Below, one piece after another: positions 1 through 12,597 of a stretch of 64,000 nucleotides of DNA; position 1 is the first letter of the stretch, and each line of letters starts with the position of its first letter. The position numbers and the translations under genes were made by a program. Under the pieces are notes generated by a model. It had not been told where the DNA came from and searched no databases. It worked only from the letters and a program-made list of their open reading frames with translations. The stretch is taken from positions 61,870,309 to 61,934,308 of the forward strand of contig NC_089494.1 of the NCBI RefSeq assembly GCF_036850765.1. The letters are read 5' to 3'. This DNA is from Saccopteryx bilineata. Taxonomy: Eukaryota > Chordata > Mammalia > Chiroptera > Emballonuridae.

Positions 1-645
1 ACTCATTCTATACTCTGAACCTAGAGTTTGGTAAGATAAGGTATCTCCGTGATGTGTGCAGGGCCACTGTTCCCAACATTTTTCTTGACTGACCTCAGTG
101 GGTAAGGCCTGCGTGGTCTCCCAGAAGATTTTTTAATTATGAAAATAACATAACCACTTCATGTAACAAATACTTACAAAATAGAGAAAAGAGGAAAAAT
201 AACCATCATACTAGGTCTTCTATTTGTTGTCAGGCATTTTCACGTTGCTACATAATTGTTCATAATCATTACTTTAAATGGCTCCTCAATAAACAGTAGA
301 GGAGCTACATTATAATGAACCAATTCCTTATATATCATTCCCAGGTTATTTTTTAATGGCTCTAATAAACATCTCTTTTCAATGTATTTCTTTTTGATAG
401 ATTCTCAAAGCTGGGAAAGCTGATCAAAGAGCATAAATATTTCTGTGCCTTTAGATGCATCTTACTAAATTGTTTTCCAAAGGAGTAGTATAGGTTTATA
501 AAGTATTCTCACCATTTACTATTATACATTTTTAATTTGATTTTTTATAGGTAAAATATAGCACACTATTTTTAAATGCATTTTTTACTACTAAGGATTT
601 TTTCATTGCTGTTATATCCTCTTGTGAATGTCAGTTATCTTTATA
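1..645. other. GPR155 intron, nothing recognised
   Basis: AT-rich non-coding sequence. No exon could be supported. Confidence 0.5.
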
Positions 646-853
646 TACCGTATTTTTTTGCTCCATAAGGAACATCTGATAATGAGACACACCTAGGATT
701 TTAAGGAGGAAAATAAGAAAAAAAATATTCTGAACCAAATGGTGTGTTAAAATATTTAATAAAATACCATATTTTTTGCTCCATAAGACACATGGGCATT
801 TTCCCCTCCACTTTGGGGGGGGGTGTGTGTCTTATGGAGCGAAAAATACAGTA
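646..853. mobile_element. TA-flanked MITE with an internal TIR copy
   Basis: Left end TACCGTATTTTTTTGCTCCA, right end (inverse) TACTGTATTTTTCGCTCCAT, plus a third copy, TACCATATTTTTTGCTCCAT, at 775. The 775-853 part is almost a self-complementary hairpin. Confidence 0.8.
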
Positions 854-1377
854 ATTCTTTAAGATAGTTCAAGTGTAACTCACCTACAGGTAGGAAATGG
901 AAATATAACCTATGAAGAAAAGCCCTCTTACCCTTTCACACTGGGATGCTTATTACACAGAATGATATCAGCCAGCACCATTTTAACTACTGTTTAAGAA
1001 CAGAAATCAAAAAGAAATGCTGCCAAGAATTTTTGCTTAGTGATGTGATTGTTTTCATTGTGTAGAACTAATTTTAAAATCAGTTCTGTCTCACGCTAGT
1101 CTACAGTCCTGATATATTATGTAAGCTTCGTATTATGGCTCGTGTCTTTTTGCTTCAAATCTGATCAGAATAGACACTGTTTGAGTGACATCTGTCAGGA
1201 GGAGAGGTTGAAACCTCTTGTTTGAAAGACAAAGCCTCTATATTCTCTTGGTGTTTTTCTTTTTAGTTTTTTATTCTCCCTAATTATTAAGTAGGTAAGT
1301 TATTGTTCTGTGTTCTGGATAGAGAGAAATGATTGGCTTAATTCATTAAAAAATACTATTTTCTCCTTCCTTTACAG

Positions 1378-1473
1378 AATCTTTCCAGTTGTTTATGGTG
1401 GCTATTCAACCAAGAGCCTGGAAGACTGTATGTTGAGTTACAGTTTTTCTGTGCTGTGTTTAACTTTGGCCAG
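1378..1473 (+). CDS. GPR155: GPR155 coding exon, late membrane region
   Basis: A 96-nt phase-0 exon encodes 32 residues, starting NLSSCLWWLF and ending CAVFNFGQ. It is hydrophobic and aromatic-rich, as expected for the last transmembrane part of the GPCR-like domain. The acceptor is preceded by tttacag and the donor is CAG|gtattt. The frame was chosen because it is the only one that joins in phase to the next exon. An overlapping ORF in another frame (71 codons from 1310) is a shadow. The preceding exon is outside the window or was not recognised. Confidence 0.85.
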
Positions 1474-2088
1474 GTATTTACTTACTGAGAACTTCGAGGA
1501 GTTTTCGTTTGCCTGGATGGCTTGATTGGGGAGAAGAGTGTGTGGATGTTGTTGTCTTTAAAATCAGAAGGGTTTATTTTGTTTGCCAGCTGCTGGTGTG
1601 CATGACAGCTGACAGCTGCTGCCTGTCTCCTGGTAGAGATGAATTAGTATATTGGTTGAAGTCACAGAATGCACACTGAGTGTTGTAGTCAGAAATACCA
1701 AATCGTTTTTTGCTTTGGCTTTGAGATAAAGAATGATAATGTAAGCAGCGACAAGATGTTCCAAGTACTTTTTAAACTTTATTGTGATCTTAATAAGTCA
1801 CTTTGGGAAAATTGCTTACATTCTTTGAGCCTTTGGTTTAGCCACTTGAATTGGTTTTTGTTATTTTATTTAAATTTTTATATTTTTGAACAATAGGTAT
1901 TTAAATCTTTTCTAAAAATTATAAATTGGTGTATAAGTAAATTTTGGCCAGGTATAAGAGTTACTATTCCTTGAGAGGATACAATATACCATCCATTGTT
2001 AAGCATTTTACAGTAACTATCTCATTTAAATATCACATTACCTGCGAAGTAGACATTAGCATCCCTATTTTAAAAGTTAGAAACTAAG

Positions 2089-2270
2089 CTCTGGCCGGGT
2101 AGCTTAGTTGGTTGGAGTATCCTTCCCATATGCCAAAGTTGTGGGTTCTTTCCCCAGTAAGGGCACATTCAAGAATTAACCCATGAACACATAAATAAGT
2201 GGAGCAACAAAATGTTGTGTGTGTGTCTCTCTCTCCCCTCTTTCTCTCTCTCTAAAATTTTTTAAAATTA
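2089..2270 (+). mobile_element. SINE (type D, VES)
   Basis: The head CTCTGGCCGGGTAGCTTAGT and a TC-rich tail mark it as VES. It is inserted after a MIR-like stretch (1970-2085). Confidence 0.8.
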
Positions 2271-2271
2271 G

Positions 2272-2720
2272 GCCCTGGCCAGTTGGCTCAGTGGTAGAGT
2301 GTCAGCTTGGCATGTGGATGTCCCAGATTCAATTTCCAGTCAGGGCATACAGGAGAAGCATTCATCTGCTTCTCCACCCCTCTTCCTCTCGCGTCTCTCT
2401 CTCTCTCTCTCTCTCCCTCCCTCCCTCCCTCCCTCCCTCTCCCTCCCCCCCTCTCTTTCTCTTTTTCTCTCTTCCTCTCTCTCTCTCTTCCCTTCCTGCA
2501 GCCATGGCTTGATTGGAGCAAGTTGGCCTCGGGTGCTGAGAATGGCTCCATGGCCTCAGCCTCAGGCCCTGAGAAGAGCTCAGTTGCTGAGCAACAGAGA
2601 AGTGCCCCAGATGGGCAGATCATCACCCCCTAGTGGGCTTGCTAGGTGGATCCCTGTTGGGGGGCATGCAAGAGTCTGTCTCTGCCCCTCTTCCTCTAAT
2701 TGAATAAAAAGAAAATTAAA
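2272..2720 (+). mobile_element. SINE (type A) with expanded CT tract
   Basis: The head is GGCCCTGGCCAGTTGGCTCA. A CT/CCTC simple tract of about 100 bp lies in its middle (2391-2495). Low-complexity ORFs here are not genes. Confidence 0.9.
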
Positions 2721-2867
2721 TTATAAACAAAAATTCTATGAAGAACTAATACAATAGTGCTGTTGTCTGTTTATTTCAGTTAAAATGGATATTTAAAGAT
2801 AAATGTCATTTTACATATTAAAAAATATGTGCAAATTTTAAAATTTGATTCAGAATTCAATCCTTTT

Positions 2868-3442
2868 TTTAATTTTATTTAGACAATTTTAACGAAGTGA
2901 CATTGATCAATTAGAGTGCATAGATTCAGAGAAAACATCTCTAGATCATTTTGACATTTGATTATGTTATATACCCATCACCCAAGTCAAATTGTCCTCC
3001 CTCACCTTTTATTTGGTTTTCTCTATGCCCCTCCCCTCCCCCCACCCCCTCTCTTTCCTCCCTTCCCCTCCCCCTGGTAACCACTGCACTCTTGTCTATG
3101 TCCATGAGTCTCAGTTTTGTGTCCCACCTATGTATGGAATCATACAGTTCTTAGTTTTTTTCTGATTTACTTATTTTACTCAGTATAATGTTATCAAGAT
3201 CCCACCATGTTGTTGTAAATGATCCGATGTCATCATTTCTTATGGCTGAAGTAGTATTCCATAGTGTATATGTGCCACATCTTATTTATCCAGTCATCTA
3301 TTGAAGGGATTTTTGGTTGTTTCCATGTCCTGGCCACTGTGAACAATGCTGCAGTGAACATGGGGCTGCATATGTCTTTACGTACCAATGATTTTGAGTT
3401 TGGGGGGTATATACCCAGTAGAGGGACAATCTGTTCTTGATT
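2868..3442 (-). mobile_element. L1 3' fragment
   Basis: Read on the minus strand, it matches the end of ORF2 and the 3'UTR of the full-length L1 in this window (for example the ggaatactact and ccatgttcactgcagcattg regions). Confidence 0.88.
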
Positions 3443-3797
3443 AGGTAATGTTAGTCCCCTGATTATCAGGTTGAAAAAAGTACTGTTTGAATTTGGGTTT
3501 GCCTATTAAATCTAAAATAATTGGCCATATGAATGAGTTAGTTAACATTTATCAGATGTTCCTGCCAGTTTTTTCCTGAGATTAATTTTTTGAAGTATTT
3601 CAAGTTTGTTTTTCCATTATCCTGGGAGCAAAAATGTCCAAGTCTAGTTAGAAAAGTGACCTCAATCAGTTTATTACAGACAGACATGAGCATCCCAAGG
3701 GCTGGTGATGCCCATTTCACTGTTCACGATCAGATTTTGTACTCAAGAACTGTGAAATATTAGATTGAAAAAGCATAGTCTTACTCAGCATTTAGCA

Positions 3798-3895
3798 TTT
3801 TTTTTATTATTTTGTATTAATCTAAATTTATTATGTTAACATGGATTCAAGTGTCCCACTCAGTATAACTCCCTCAGCCCCACCCCCTTGTCCCC
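3798..3895 (-). mobile_element. L1 3'UTR fragment
   Basis: A short AT-rich piece with the ttaacatggattcaagtg signature, similar to L1 3' ends. Confidence 0.5.
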
Positions 3896-4451
3896 CATTT
3901 TGCATTTCTTAAAGCCAACTCCAAGCTGAGCCATTCTAGGACTAGAACTGAGAAAGCTTCACAAATAAAAAAATGTTAGGAATGTTGCATTTGAAATGCC
4001 CCAATAGCCATGCTCAGGTGCTTCAAAGGAAGAAGAAAGATATCACCACCTCCCCACACACACACACACACACACCTGCATCCCATTTTCCTCTTGGGGA
4101 AGTATTGGAGTGTTATAGTCAAATCCTTCCCTTTTGGTTATTTCTAGTTCCATATTTCCGGGTGAAGAAAGGTAGGTCCGCCGTGTAATACAGTGCATCC
4201 AACCCCGCACCTACCCACACTTAGGTCCGTATCCCACAGTGCCTGAATGAAGGCAGCTCCCAGCCTCCTGTCTCCCTCATGGCCCCGATCTGTGGCTGCT
4301 TACTATCTGGCGCCAGTTTGCTTCATCACCCCCTTTCAAAGCCCTTTCCCAAAGCACTTGCTAGTTTCATTTCACATAAATTTTGTTCAGTTGCTACATT
4401 ATGTTCAGATACTACAGCATTTTTATTTATTTATTTTTATTTTTTATTATT

Positions 4452-4797
4452 TTTTTTTGTTTAGTAATTTTTTTTCTTTTACAGAAACAGTCAGAGACAG
4501 GAATAGATATGGACAGACAGACAGGAACGGAAAGAGATGAGAAGCATCAATCATCAGTTTTTCATTGCAACCAACACCTTAGTTGTTCATTGATTGCTTT
4601 CTCATATGTGCCTTCGCCATGGGGCTACAACTGACCGAGTAACCCCTTGCTCTAGCCAGTGACCTTGGGTCCAAGCTGGTGAGCTTTGCTCAAGCCAGAT
4701 GAGCCCGCACTCAAGCTGGTGACCTCGAGGTCTCGAACCTGGGTCCTCCGCATCCCAGTCCAGCGCTCCATCCACTGCGCCACCGCCTGGTCAGGCA
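4452..4797 (-). mobile_element. SINE (type B)
   Basis: Inverse head TGACCAGGCGGTGGCGCAG at the right edge, T-tract at the left. Confidence 0.92.
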
Positions 4798-5072
4798 ACT
4801 ACAGCATTTTTAAATTCTGTAATTATTGAAGTTTTAACAGAAAAATAATAAGAAAATACTTAAGCACAATGTGAAACATTTTATTTTCTTTTTAAAAAGG
4901 AAAAAACAAAGGCATATAGCCCTAAGTGGTTTCATTTTCTTCAGTATGCTCAGGACTGGTTTATATCATAACTAGTAGGACAGATGATTGGGAAGAGGCA
5001 GCCAAGTATCATACCTACCTCCAGACACATTAGAAGGCCTGCCTGTGAGCTTTATTTAAAATGTTGGTCTAG

Positions 5073-5395
5073 CCTGACCTGGCGATGGCGCAGTAGATAG
5101 AGCATCGGACTGGGATGCGGAGGACCCAGGTTCGAGACCCCGAGGTCGCCAGCTTGAGCACGGGCTCATCTGGTTTGAACAAAGCTCACCAGCTTGGACC
5201 CAAGGTCACTGGCTTGAGCAAGGGGTTACTCGGTCTGCTGAAGGCCCACGGTCAAGGCACATATGGGAAAGCAATCAATGAACAACTAAGGTGTCGCAAC
5301 AAAAAACATGATTGATGCTTCTCATCTCTCTTCGTTCCTGTCTGTCCCTGTCTATCCCTCTCTCTGACTCTCTCTCTGTCTCTGAAAAAAAAAAA
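5073..5395 (+). mobile_element. SINE (type B)
   Basis: Head CCTGACCTGGCGATGGCGCA, B-box GGTTCGAGACC, A-tail at 5386. Inverted relative to the copy ending at 4797. Confidence 0.93.
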
Positions 5396-5512
5396 TGTTG
5401 CTCTAATCATATAGGTTTGCTTCCCCAAGTACTAAATTCCATGGCTTCCATAATTTCTGTCTTGAAATTTCATTGTTGTATTCATAAAATCTAACTATCT
5501 TTTCTTCTATAG

Positions 5513-5577
5513 GGATTTATTTCCTTTGGCATTTTTGGATTGGACAAACATTTAATCATACGACCTTTCAAAAGAAG
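5513..5577 (+). CDS. GPR155: GPR155 coding exon, end of membrane region
   Basis: This 65-nt exon starts in phase 0 (GFISFGIFGLDKHLII) and ends after two bases of an Arg codon. The acceptor is preceded by ttctatag and the donor is AAG|gtaaat. It carries the end of the hydrophobic segment and a basic KRR stop-transfer-like patch that leads into the cytosolic tail. It is too short to appear as a standalone ORF and was found by reading between splice signals. Confidence 0.87.
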
Positions 5578-6064
5578 GTAAATTGATATGAAAAAGAATT
5601 TGTATCAGTAAAGGTGATGGCAAAGCCATTCTTTTAAAATACTGATATTTTAAACCTTTATTAACTAACTGCTGAGAGACCACAGAAAGGGTGAGCTAAT
5701 ACCACAGATAGGTTATCTGTTGATTCTACGTATTTGTTGTAAATAATTGCAGAGAAGATATTAGAAGACTTGTTATCAATCCAACATTGTAATTTGCATT
5801 TTAATAAGAAATGATGGATAGTGGCTTCTATCTGTGCCATTATCTACATACATAAAGTAAAACGAAATTTGAAAAATTATTTAGAAATGCTGTGCCCCAA
5901 AGGTCTCTATTTGATTCTTTCATCTTTGACAACAGGATTTCTCTATCAAACTGACAATTTATAGAAAACTCAAGTTTTCTTCTTTCTAAATTTTGGTTTT
6001 TCATTAGCTTGGTGAAGAGTTGCTTTGAATTCAGACCAGGTATTTTTTTATGAAGAATAAGGAA

Positions 6065-6475
6065 GGCTCTGGCCAGTTGGCTCAGTGGTAGAGAGTCAGC
6101 CCGAGCTGTGGATGTCCTAGGTTCGATTCACAGTCAGGGCACACAGGAGAAGCGACCATCTGCTTCTCCACCCCCCAACCCCCTTCTTTCTCTCTCTCTG
6201 GCTCTCTCTCTCTCCTTCCTTCCCTCCTTCATTCCCTCGCACAGCCATGGTTCCATTGGTTCAAGTGTATTGGCCCCAGGCACTGAGGATGGCTCCATGG
6301 AGACTCTGCCTCAGGCACTAAAAATAGCTCAGTTGCAGAGCATGGCCCAAGATGAGCAGAGCACCAGCCCCAGACTGGGGTGGGGGGGTTAAGTGGATCC
6401 CAGTTGGGGTGTGTGTGGGAGTCTGTCTTTCTATCTCCCCTCCTCTCATTTGGAAAAGAAGAAAAAAAGAAAAGA
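6065..6475 (+). mobile_element. SINE (type A)
   Basis: Head GGCTCTGGCCAGTTGGCTCA and an A/G-rich tail. ORFs in it are fortuitous. Confidence 0.9.
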
Positions 6476-7238
6476 AATAATGAAGTAGGAATACTTCAAC
6501 TTGGGGGGAGGAGAATTAGGTGGGGTGGGGGTCGAGTTATAAGACCTTCTACTTCATTTGTTTTCAAAGTCATAATTAGGAGAAACTAGAAGTGCTAATG
6601 GAATTTCTACTACTAATGATATAAAAAGTGCCCAATATATGGTAACTGGGTTTTTTTTACCTCTTTTTTTTCCATCATTAACATCATCATCATTGCTAAG
6701 ATATAGTTGCTTGGGTCATAATCCTTTCATGGGAGAGAAAAAGCATAATAGGAAAGTCATTGGACTTAGTTACCAGCTTCATAATTGGTCAATTAAAATA
6801 GCCAACAAATTTATAGTCTGGGTTGGTAGAAACAGAATTGTTCTGAACGCCAGATCCCATTATGTGTTTTTTGAGTACTGAAATTGGAAAATGATTAAAT
6901 AAAATAATTGATCTCTGTAAGTTAGTTTTGCATTTCAAACAGTAGAATGTAGAATAAGAAACTTCATTTATGGTAGAAACTGAAATGGGTCAAACATGTC
7001 AGGAGGATATTTTATAAAATTGTTCTGGATGTTTTATAAAATGTCCCCCACCCCCACAGCATGCTTTGAATAGGAAACTGAACACAGGCTTGTTTCTGTG
7101 CCAGACACTAATGATGTCTGGGTGTTGCTGATGACAGCTTTGGTAAATGACAGCTCAGAAAAGCCCTGTTGATGGGGTAATAAGTAGGAAAGGTTCTCTT
7201 CTTTCCTTTAAAACGGCCTCCTTAAATTTGGTTTTCAG

Positions 7239-7376
7239 ACTTGAATTTCTATGGAACAATAAAGAAACGGCAGAAAACAGGGATTCTCCTGTTCCTGAGG
7301 AAATAAAAATGACCTGTCAACAGTTTATCCACTATCACCGTGACCTCTGTATCCGAAACATAGTAAAAGAAAGAAG
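7239..7376 (+). CDS. GPR155: GPR155 coding exon, linker into DEP domain
   Basis: A 138-nt exon encodes the cytosolic segment LEFLWNNKETAENRDSPVPE followed by a stretch with HYHRDLCIRNIVKER that starts the DEP-domain region. The acceptor is gttttcag and the donor is AAG|gtaagt, a near-consensus site. It begins and ends with a split Arg codon (phase 2), matching both neighbours. Confidence 0.92.
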
Positions 7377-7804
7377 GTAAGTATAGATTCTAGGTAATTA
7401 TATTTTAGATGATAATTTTGGTTTGTAACAGATTAAGTAATGTGGTTGTGACTAACTATATGATTGTTCCTTTTAATATCACATATATATGTAAAAGTTA
7501 AAAATAGCTATAGTTTAAGGAACAGCATATATAAGAGCCATTATCACTTTAATTTTTATATTTTTAAATGTCATATAACTTCTGATTTCCATATAAAATG
7601 AAAACTCTAAGAAGGAATCAAAATGTAGTCGAATATCAACTTTCATTTCATATCGACAATTAGTGTCTTTCACAAAACTTTGAAATACATTGGATTTAGA
7701 AGTGATTTTGTATTCCCCATCTCTTAGTGCTATGTTATTTCATATTAATAATGATATTGTCAAGAAAATGAAATGAAATGAAATTTCTGTCTCTTAATTC
7801 TAAT

Positions 7805-8345
7805 GCTTGTTATTTACAATAGCCAAGATATGGAAGCTACCCAAGTGCCCATCAATAAATGAGTGGATAAAAAAAGTGGGGACACACACACACAGGAAAA
7901 GAATGAAATCTTACGATTTGCAACAGCATGGTTGGACCAAGAGGGTGAAATACATTAGACAAAGAAAGACAAGTACCATATGATTTCACTTATATGTGGA
8001 ATCTAAAGAATAAAATAAATGGACAAACAAAATAAAAACAGACTCATAGTTGCAGAGAACAGACTGAGGGTTGCCAGAGGGAAGGAGGCTTGGGGGACTG
8101 GGTGAAACAGTATAGGGATTAAGAGATACAAATTGGTAGTCACAAAATAGTCACAAAGATGTAAAGTACAGCATAGGGAATATAGTCAGAAATACTGTAA
8201 TAACTATGTGCGGTGCCAAGTGGGTATTGAAAGTGGGGGGCGGGGTTAGTTTGTAAAGTACATGATTGTCTAACCACTGTGCTGTACACCTAAAGCTAAT
8301 TCAAAATAATATTGAATGTAAGCTATAATTGAAAAAGAAAAAGTC
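7805..8345 (+). mobile_element. L1 3' fragment (older)
   Basis: Contains acaatagccaagatatggaa and gaatctaaagaataaaataa, which are L1 ORF2-end and 3'UTR features, in plus orientation. Confidence 0.75.
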
Positions 8346-8700
8346 TTTATTTTTAAAAAAAAGCAGTTTTAGGTTCACAGCAAATTTAAGAGGAAAATAC
8401 AATATAAAGACATCGCCCCTATAAACAAGCAGACTGAAAATTTTTCATTTTTATCTAATTTCAGAATTCTCTGTCTTCCACAGCATCACAGTTTAAACTA
8501 ACGTGTGGAAGATAACAAAAACCACTCTTGACCTTGATCTGTGCTTTCCAGTAGTGTAACCTCTAAGCCACACGTGGCAGTTGAGCTCCTGAGATGTGGC
8601 CAGTGGGATGGAGTCCACTTTTAGTGCTTACTTTTAATAAACTTAAATTTAAAACTGAAAATATACTAATTCTGCTGCTTATTTTTCTACCTCGAGTCTT
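8346..8700. mobile_element. Old L1 3'UTR-like and DNA-transposon-like pieces
   Basis: An L1-like ttttaggttcacagcaaat piece is followed by a block with ctaagccacacgtggcagtt, which recalls a MER5-type sequence. Family names are uncertain. Confidence 0.35.
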
Positions 8701-9239
8701 AATCTTCAGTCTGTGACATCATATTTATTATACTAATCCTCAGGATACAGAGCATGCAGCAGGAAATCCAAAAACAAACGTTACCAATATTTTCGGTTGT
8801 CGTAAAAGAGAAGAAAACCAAAACTAAATGTAAAGAAACGCATGCTTTTATGTCTACAAGTGAAAATTTGCTAACTTATAAAAATTACCATTTAGGGTAA
8901 TTTACCTACTTATTATGCCAGTATATTTTATTATAACCAGAACGTCGCCTCATATAGCTAGTGGAAGGAGGGCTCACTGGGTGGGGACTAATAATATTAG
9001 AGCTCAATTCCTGGATATGCCGCTTATTAGCTATGTGACAAGTTCAATTTAGCTGTGGGCAAGTACAATTCTCCAAACCTTTCTTTTCCTCCTCTTTAAA
9101 ATAACTGTTATTTTAAAGAAGATATTTTGTTTGATTTAAATGACAATCTATATGATGGGCCTAGTCCAGTTTCTGGAAGTGGTCAGCTATGAAGAAAAGT
9201 TAGTTTCCCACCCTTAAAGGGCCAAACACAATTATTTCA

Positions 9240-10480
9240 AAAACTGCTCTTTAAAATTAAAAAAATGAGATCCATTTTAGCTCTGCCAGACCCACTGTGA
9301 TTGCAGACTGCCGAGAAGCGTAGCCGTTGCCATTTGCAGGGCTGCGGGCTGCCTGGGTCCCAGGTGGCCGAATGGGCCCGCTGGTCTGATGCTGCTGCTC
9401 TGCAGAGGCAAGTTTCATGAGCTCTGCTGGAGCTCCCGGCAGTCGTCAGGAAGCAGTGTTCCTCCGGTGTCTGATAGAAGATGTTGGGCTATAAATTAAA
9501 ATCAGCAAGCAGGAAGAAGGCTCAAGCTCAGGTTGCAATATTCAGGCTTCTGTTGAAAGTGATGTTTGTAGTTGCAAAGCATAAATTAAGATACCTTATT
9601 ATGAAGTAAAATACTGATGTTAAAATATTGTAATTTTATGTACTTGAGGAAAATTTTCATGTATATTAATTTCTTCTAATTTTTATGTGAAAACCTAATG
9701 TATATTCATTTGTGGTTAAATGTCTTTAAATTTTTGTCACCTATTTCTCATTTCATCTTGATTTTCACCCACTGTTTCCTATTGGCAAGCACTTTGGATT
9801 TTACAGTTTGGCTGATGCTTCTGAACAGATTCATGTTGTCTGTTGCATATTTGTTTGAAAATGTACAGAATGCATTTGATTGGGTGGTTTTCACATTTCT
9901 CTTTCCCTTGTTCATTTGCTTATACCTGAGGCGCCCCACATTTGCATTGTGAAGAGCATTTCAAATAATCAAGGAGTAGATTCAGAATCGAAGTCCCTTT
10001 TAAAAATCATAGATTTAACAAGACAGATCTCACTTATTCTTCCCTCGCTTCCTAGCGCAGCACATTGCTGACATATCAGTAAAGTGGTCTCGGCTGCTGA
10101 GGGCAAGAGGAAAGGCTATTTGTGGGCACTGCGGCAAGCAGAAAATAGGAAGTTTGATTTGAGTAGTTTAGTTAAAATTGTCCGTAAGAGCATGTAAAAA
10201 ATATTATTTAATGTTCCTGAGATACATTACTTATAACTGTGAATATAACTTACTTACAAAATATATAATATTCAGCTGTCTACAGAAGGCCATCTGATCA
10301 TTAAAGGCTATCACTGCTGTAAAAATATTTCTCTGTAGATGACTTTGCATTATCTGAGTATTTTTTTGGTTGAGGCATATCTGTCTTCACAAGCATTATT
10401 GAAGTATTTTCTTTTTCTCCAATGGGCCTTTCTAAGGTCAGGTGAGTTGAACCCTTTATATTCAGAGTAGTTTTACCTGA
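9240..10480. other. GPR155 intron; GC-rich block at 9290-9480
   Basis: Mostly AT-rich sequence with no clear repeat. A GC-rich block of about 190 bp (9290-9480) stands out but shows no coding frame. Confidence 0.4.
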
Positions 10481-10485
10481 CCAGG

Positions 10486-10807
10486 CGGTGGCGCAGTAGA
10501 TAGAGCGTCGGACTGGGACGCGGAGGACCCAGGTTCGAGACCCCGAGGTCGCCAGCTTGAGCACGGGCTCAACTGGTTTGAGCAAAAGTCTACCAGCTTG
10601 AACCCAAGGTCCAACAAGGGGTTACTCGGTCTGCTGAAGACCTGAGGTCAAGACACATATGAGAAAGCAATCAATGAACAACTAAAGTGTTGCAATGCGC
10701 AATGAAAAACTAATGATTGATGCTTCTCATCTCTCTCCGATCCTGTCTGTCTGTCCCTGTCTATCCCGCTCTCTGATTCTCTGTCTCTGTAAAAAAAAAA
10801 AAAAAAA
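10486..10807 (+). mobile_element. SINE (type B)
   Basis: Head CCTGACCAGGCGGTGGCGCA and a pure A-tail of about 17 bases. Confidence 0.95.
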
Positions 10808-10944
10808 GAGTAGTTTCATTCCTGCCACACTTTTAACTATCATGCTCTTTCCCTGTGTCCTGTTTTTCCTTGCTTGTCTTCTATCATGCAGTGCTGATAC
10901 CAGGTTTACAGAATATATGGGTGAATCATTCCTTTGACATACAG

Positions 10945-11197
10945 GTGTGGTACAAAGACTTCTGCTGGGACCTTCTGTGGCTGTGACCTGGTGAACTGGC
11001 TAATTGAAGTTGGCCTTGCCTCCGACCGTGGTGAAGCTGTGATATATGGAGACAGACTGGTGCAAGGGGGAGTTATCCAACATATCACCAACGACTATGA
11101 ATTTCGGGATGAGTACTTGTTTTACAGATTTCTTCAAAAGAGTCCTGAACAGAGTCCTCCTGCTGTTAATGCAACCACTCTCCAACGGGAAAGATAA
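10945..11197 (+). CDS. GPR155: GPR155 terminal coding exon, DEP domain
   Basis: The last coding exon starts after acatacag with a split Arg codon, then CGTKTSAGTFCGCDLVNWLI. It encodes most of the DEP domain, including the typical VNWLI helix, the region with YGDRLVQGGVIQHI, and the YLFYRF ending. The stop TAA is at 11195-11197, after TLQRER. In the same frame, sense codons continue past this stop (KESEPSAIFPKT) to a second TAA at 11234-11236. From memory, mammalian GPR155 continues past this point and ends in a similar PKT-like tail, so this TAA looks like a lineage-specific truncation of about 12 residues. It could also be a sequencing error or a polymorphism. Confidence 0.93.
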
Positions 11198-11249
11198 AAA
11201 GAAAGTGAACCTTCAGCCATATTCCCTAAGACTTAAATTATGAAGGCGA

Positions 11250-11370
11250 GAACCCCACACGCAGTCATATTCTAATCCCAGATCTGTTACTAACTGTGTG
11301 ACCTTGGGCAAATCGCAACCTCTCTGACCCTCACGTGCCTCTTCTGTAAAATGTGATATTTCACCCCATG
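11250..11370 (+). mobile_element. MIR-like fragment
   Basis: The core gtgtgaccttgggcaaatcg followed by ctctgtaaaatg-type sequence is the MIR core. Confidence 0.75.
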
Positions 11371-12597
11371 CTAACCTTCTCTGATTTTGTGTATGTAAAA
11401 CACAGGAACCTTGCCAGGAAAAAGAAAAAAAAAAATCAATATTTAAAGTTCTGAATGAATATAATAATTAGTAATTCTTAAATAATTATTTACAACCAAT
11501 TATGTCAACATTTTAAAACATTGCTCCCTGCAGCTGTTTGCTGTAATTTCAAAATCAACATCTACTCTATTCCTTTAAATTGCCAAATTTGGCAGGTATA
11601 GTGCTGGTAGGAAATGGACCTTAAATTATGACTTTGTACTTATTGATAGCACCTCCTAAAAAAGAATTTTACTGATTTTGATAAGAGGCCTTCTTATAAT
11701 ATTTTCCCCATTTCATTAAAAACTAGAAACACTATTTTTTAAGGTTCATCTTTTCTTGCCTTTCTATCCAAAGTACTAATCAGTGCCATCAGGAAGGGAA
11801 TAAGAACTTCAGTAAATCTTCTCATCTACAAAATCCATCAACAGAAGTATAAGTCTAATCTTTAACTTTTGTGCTAAAAATAGTAATTTGAGCAGATTCA
11901 CTTAAATTTTATCAACACGATTATTGCCATGTGATATATTATTTATGCTGTTTACATAAAGCATCACAGTGCAGAAGGATAACCCTGTTACCTTAAATTC
12001 TAAGCCTAACATCCTACTTTCACATTTAGAATTTAGTCTTCCTTGTCTGCATGTGTAAAAATCAGTGAATTTGAAAATGACTGGTGTCGGTGTCATGGCG
12101 GCCTCCATGCTGGGCTCAGCCTGGGGCACTGACCGCTGCTGCGTGGAAGGCTGTGGAACCAGGACTAGGAAGGCTGTTGATGCTCCCTGCTGCTTCCTGG
12201 AGAACCCAGAAGCTCTGCTTTTGCACTGGGAGCCTTCAGTGTGAAACTGGCTCAGGCTGGTATTAAAATACCTAAAAAATGATTTGCGAAAATGGTAATA
12301 TAATGTGTTTAATGCTGAACAATAAATATAGTAATTAAAAAAGAAAATTACTAAATGTTGCCCTCAGACAAGCTTTATGTTCTTTGGTAAATTAAAAGAG
12401 ATCTAGCCACATGACCCTATTTATTAGGTATCAGTTTTGGTTTAACATATTTAAAATATGTTCTAAATATTTATTTACCTCATACTTTTAGTGTTTCACA
12501 TATAAAAGGCATTTAGAAAATAATTTATAGGATTAAATCGTTTAATTTGTAATTTGTTTTTTAACCCGCTTGGAAGCCTAAATGTATTTAACAAGTA

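Noticed and set aside
74..115. Possible upstream GPR155 exon between a TGCAG and a GGTAAGG
   Set aside because: The only open frame is 13 codons, does not end in phase 0, and does not resemble the protein.
2219..2703. Ser/Leu/Pro-rich ORFs on both strands
   Set aside because: They translate the CT-rich tract of a SINE and are low complexity.
4060..4078. CA-repeat as a Z-DNA regulatory element
   Set aside because: It is too short and no other signal supports a role.
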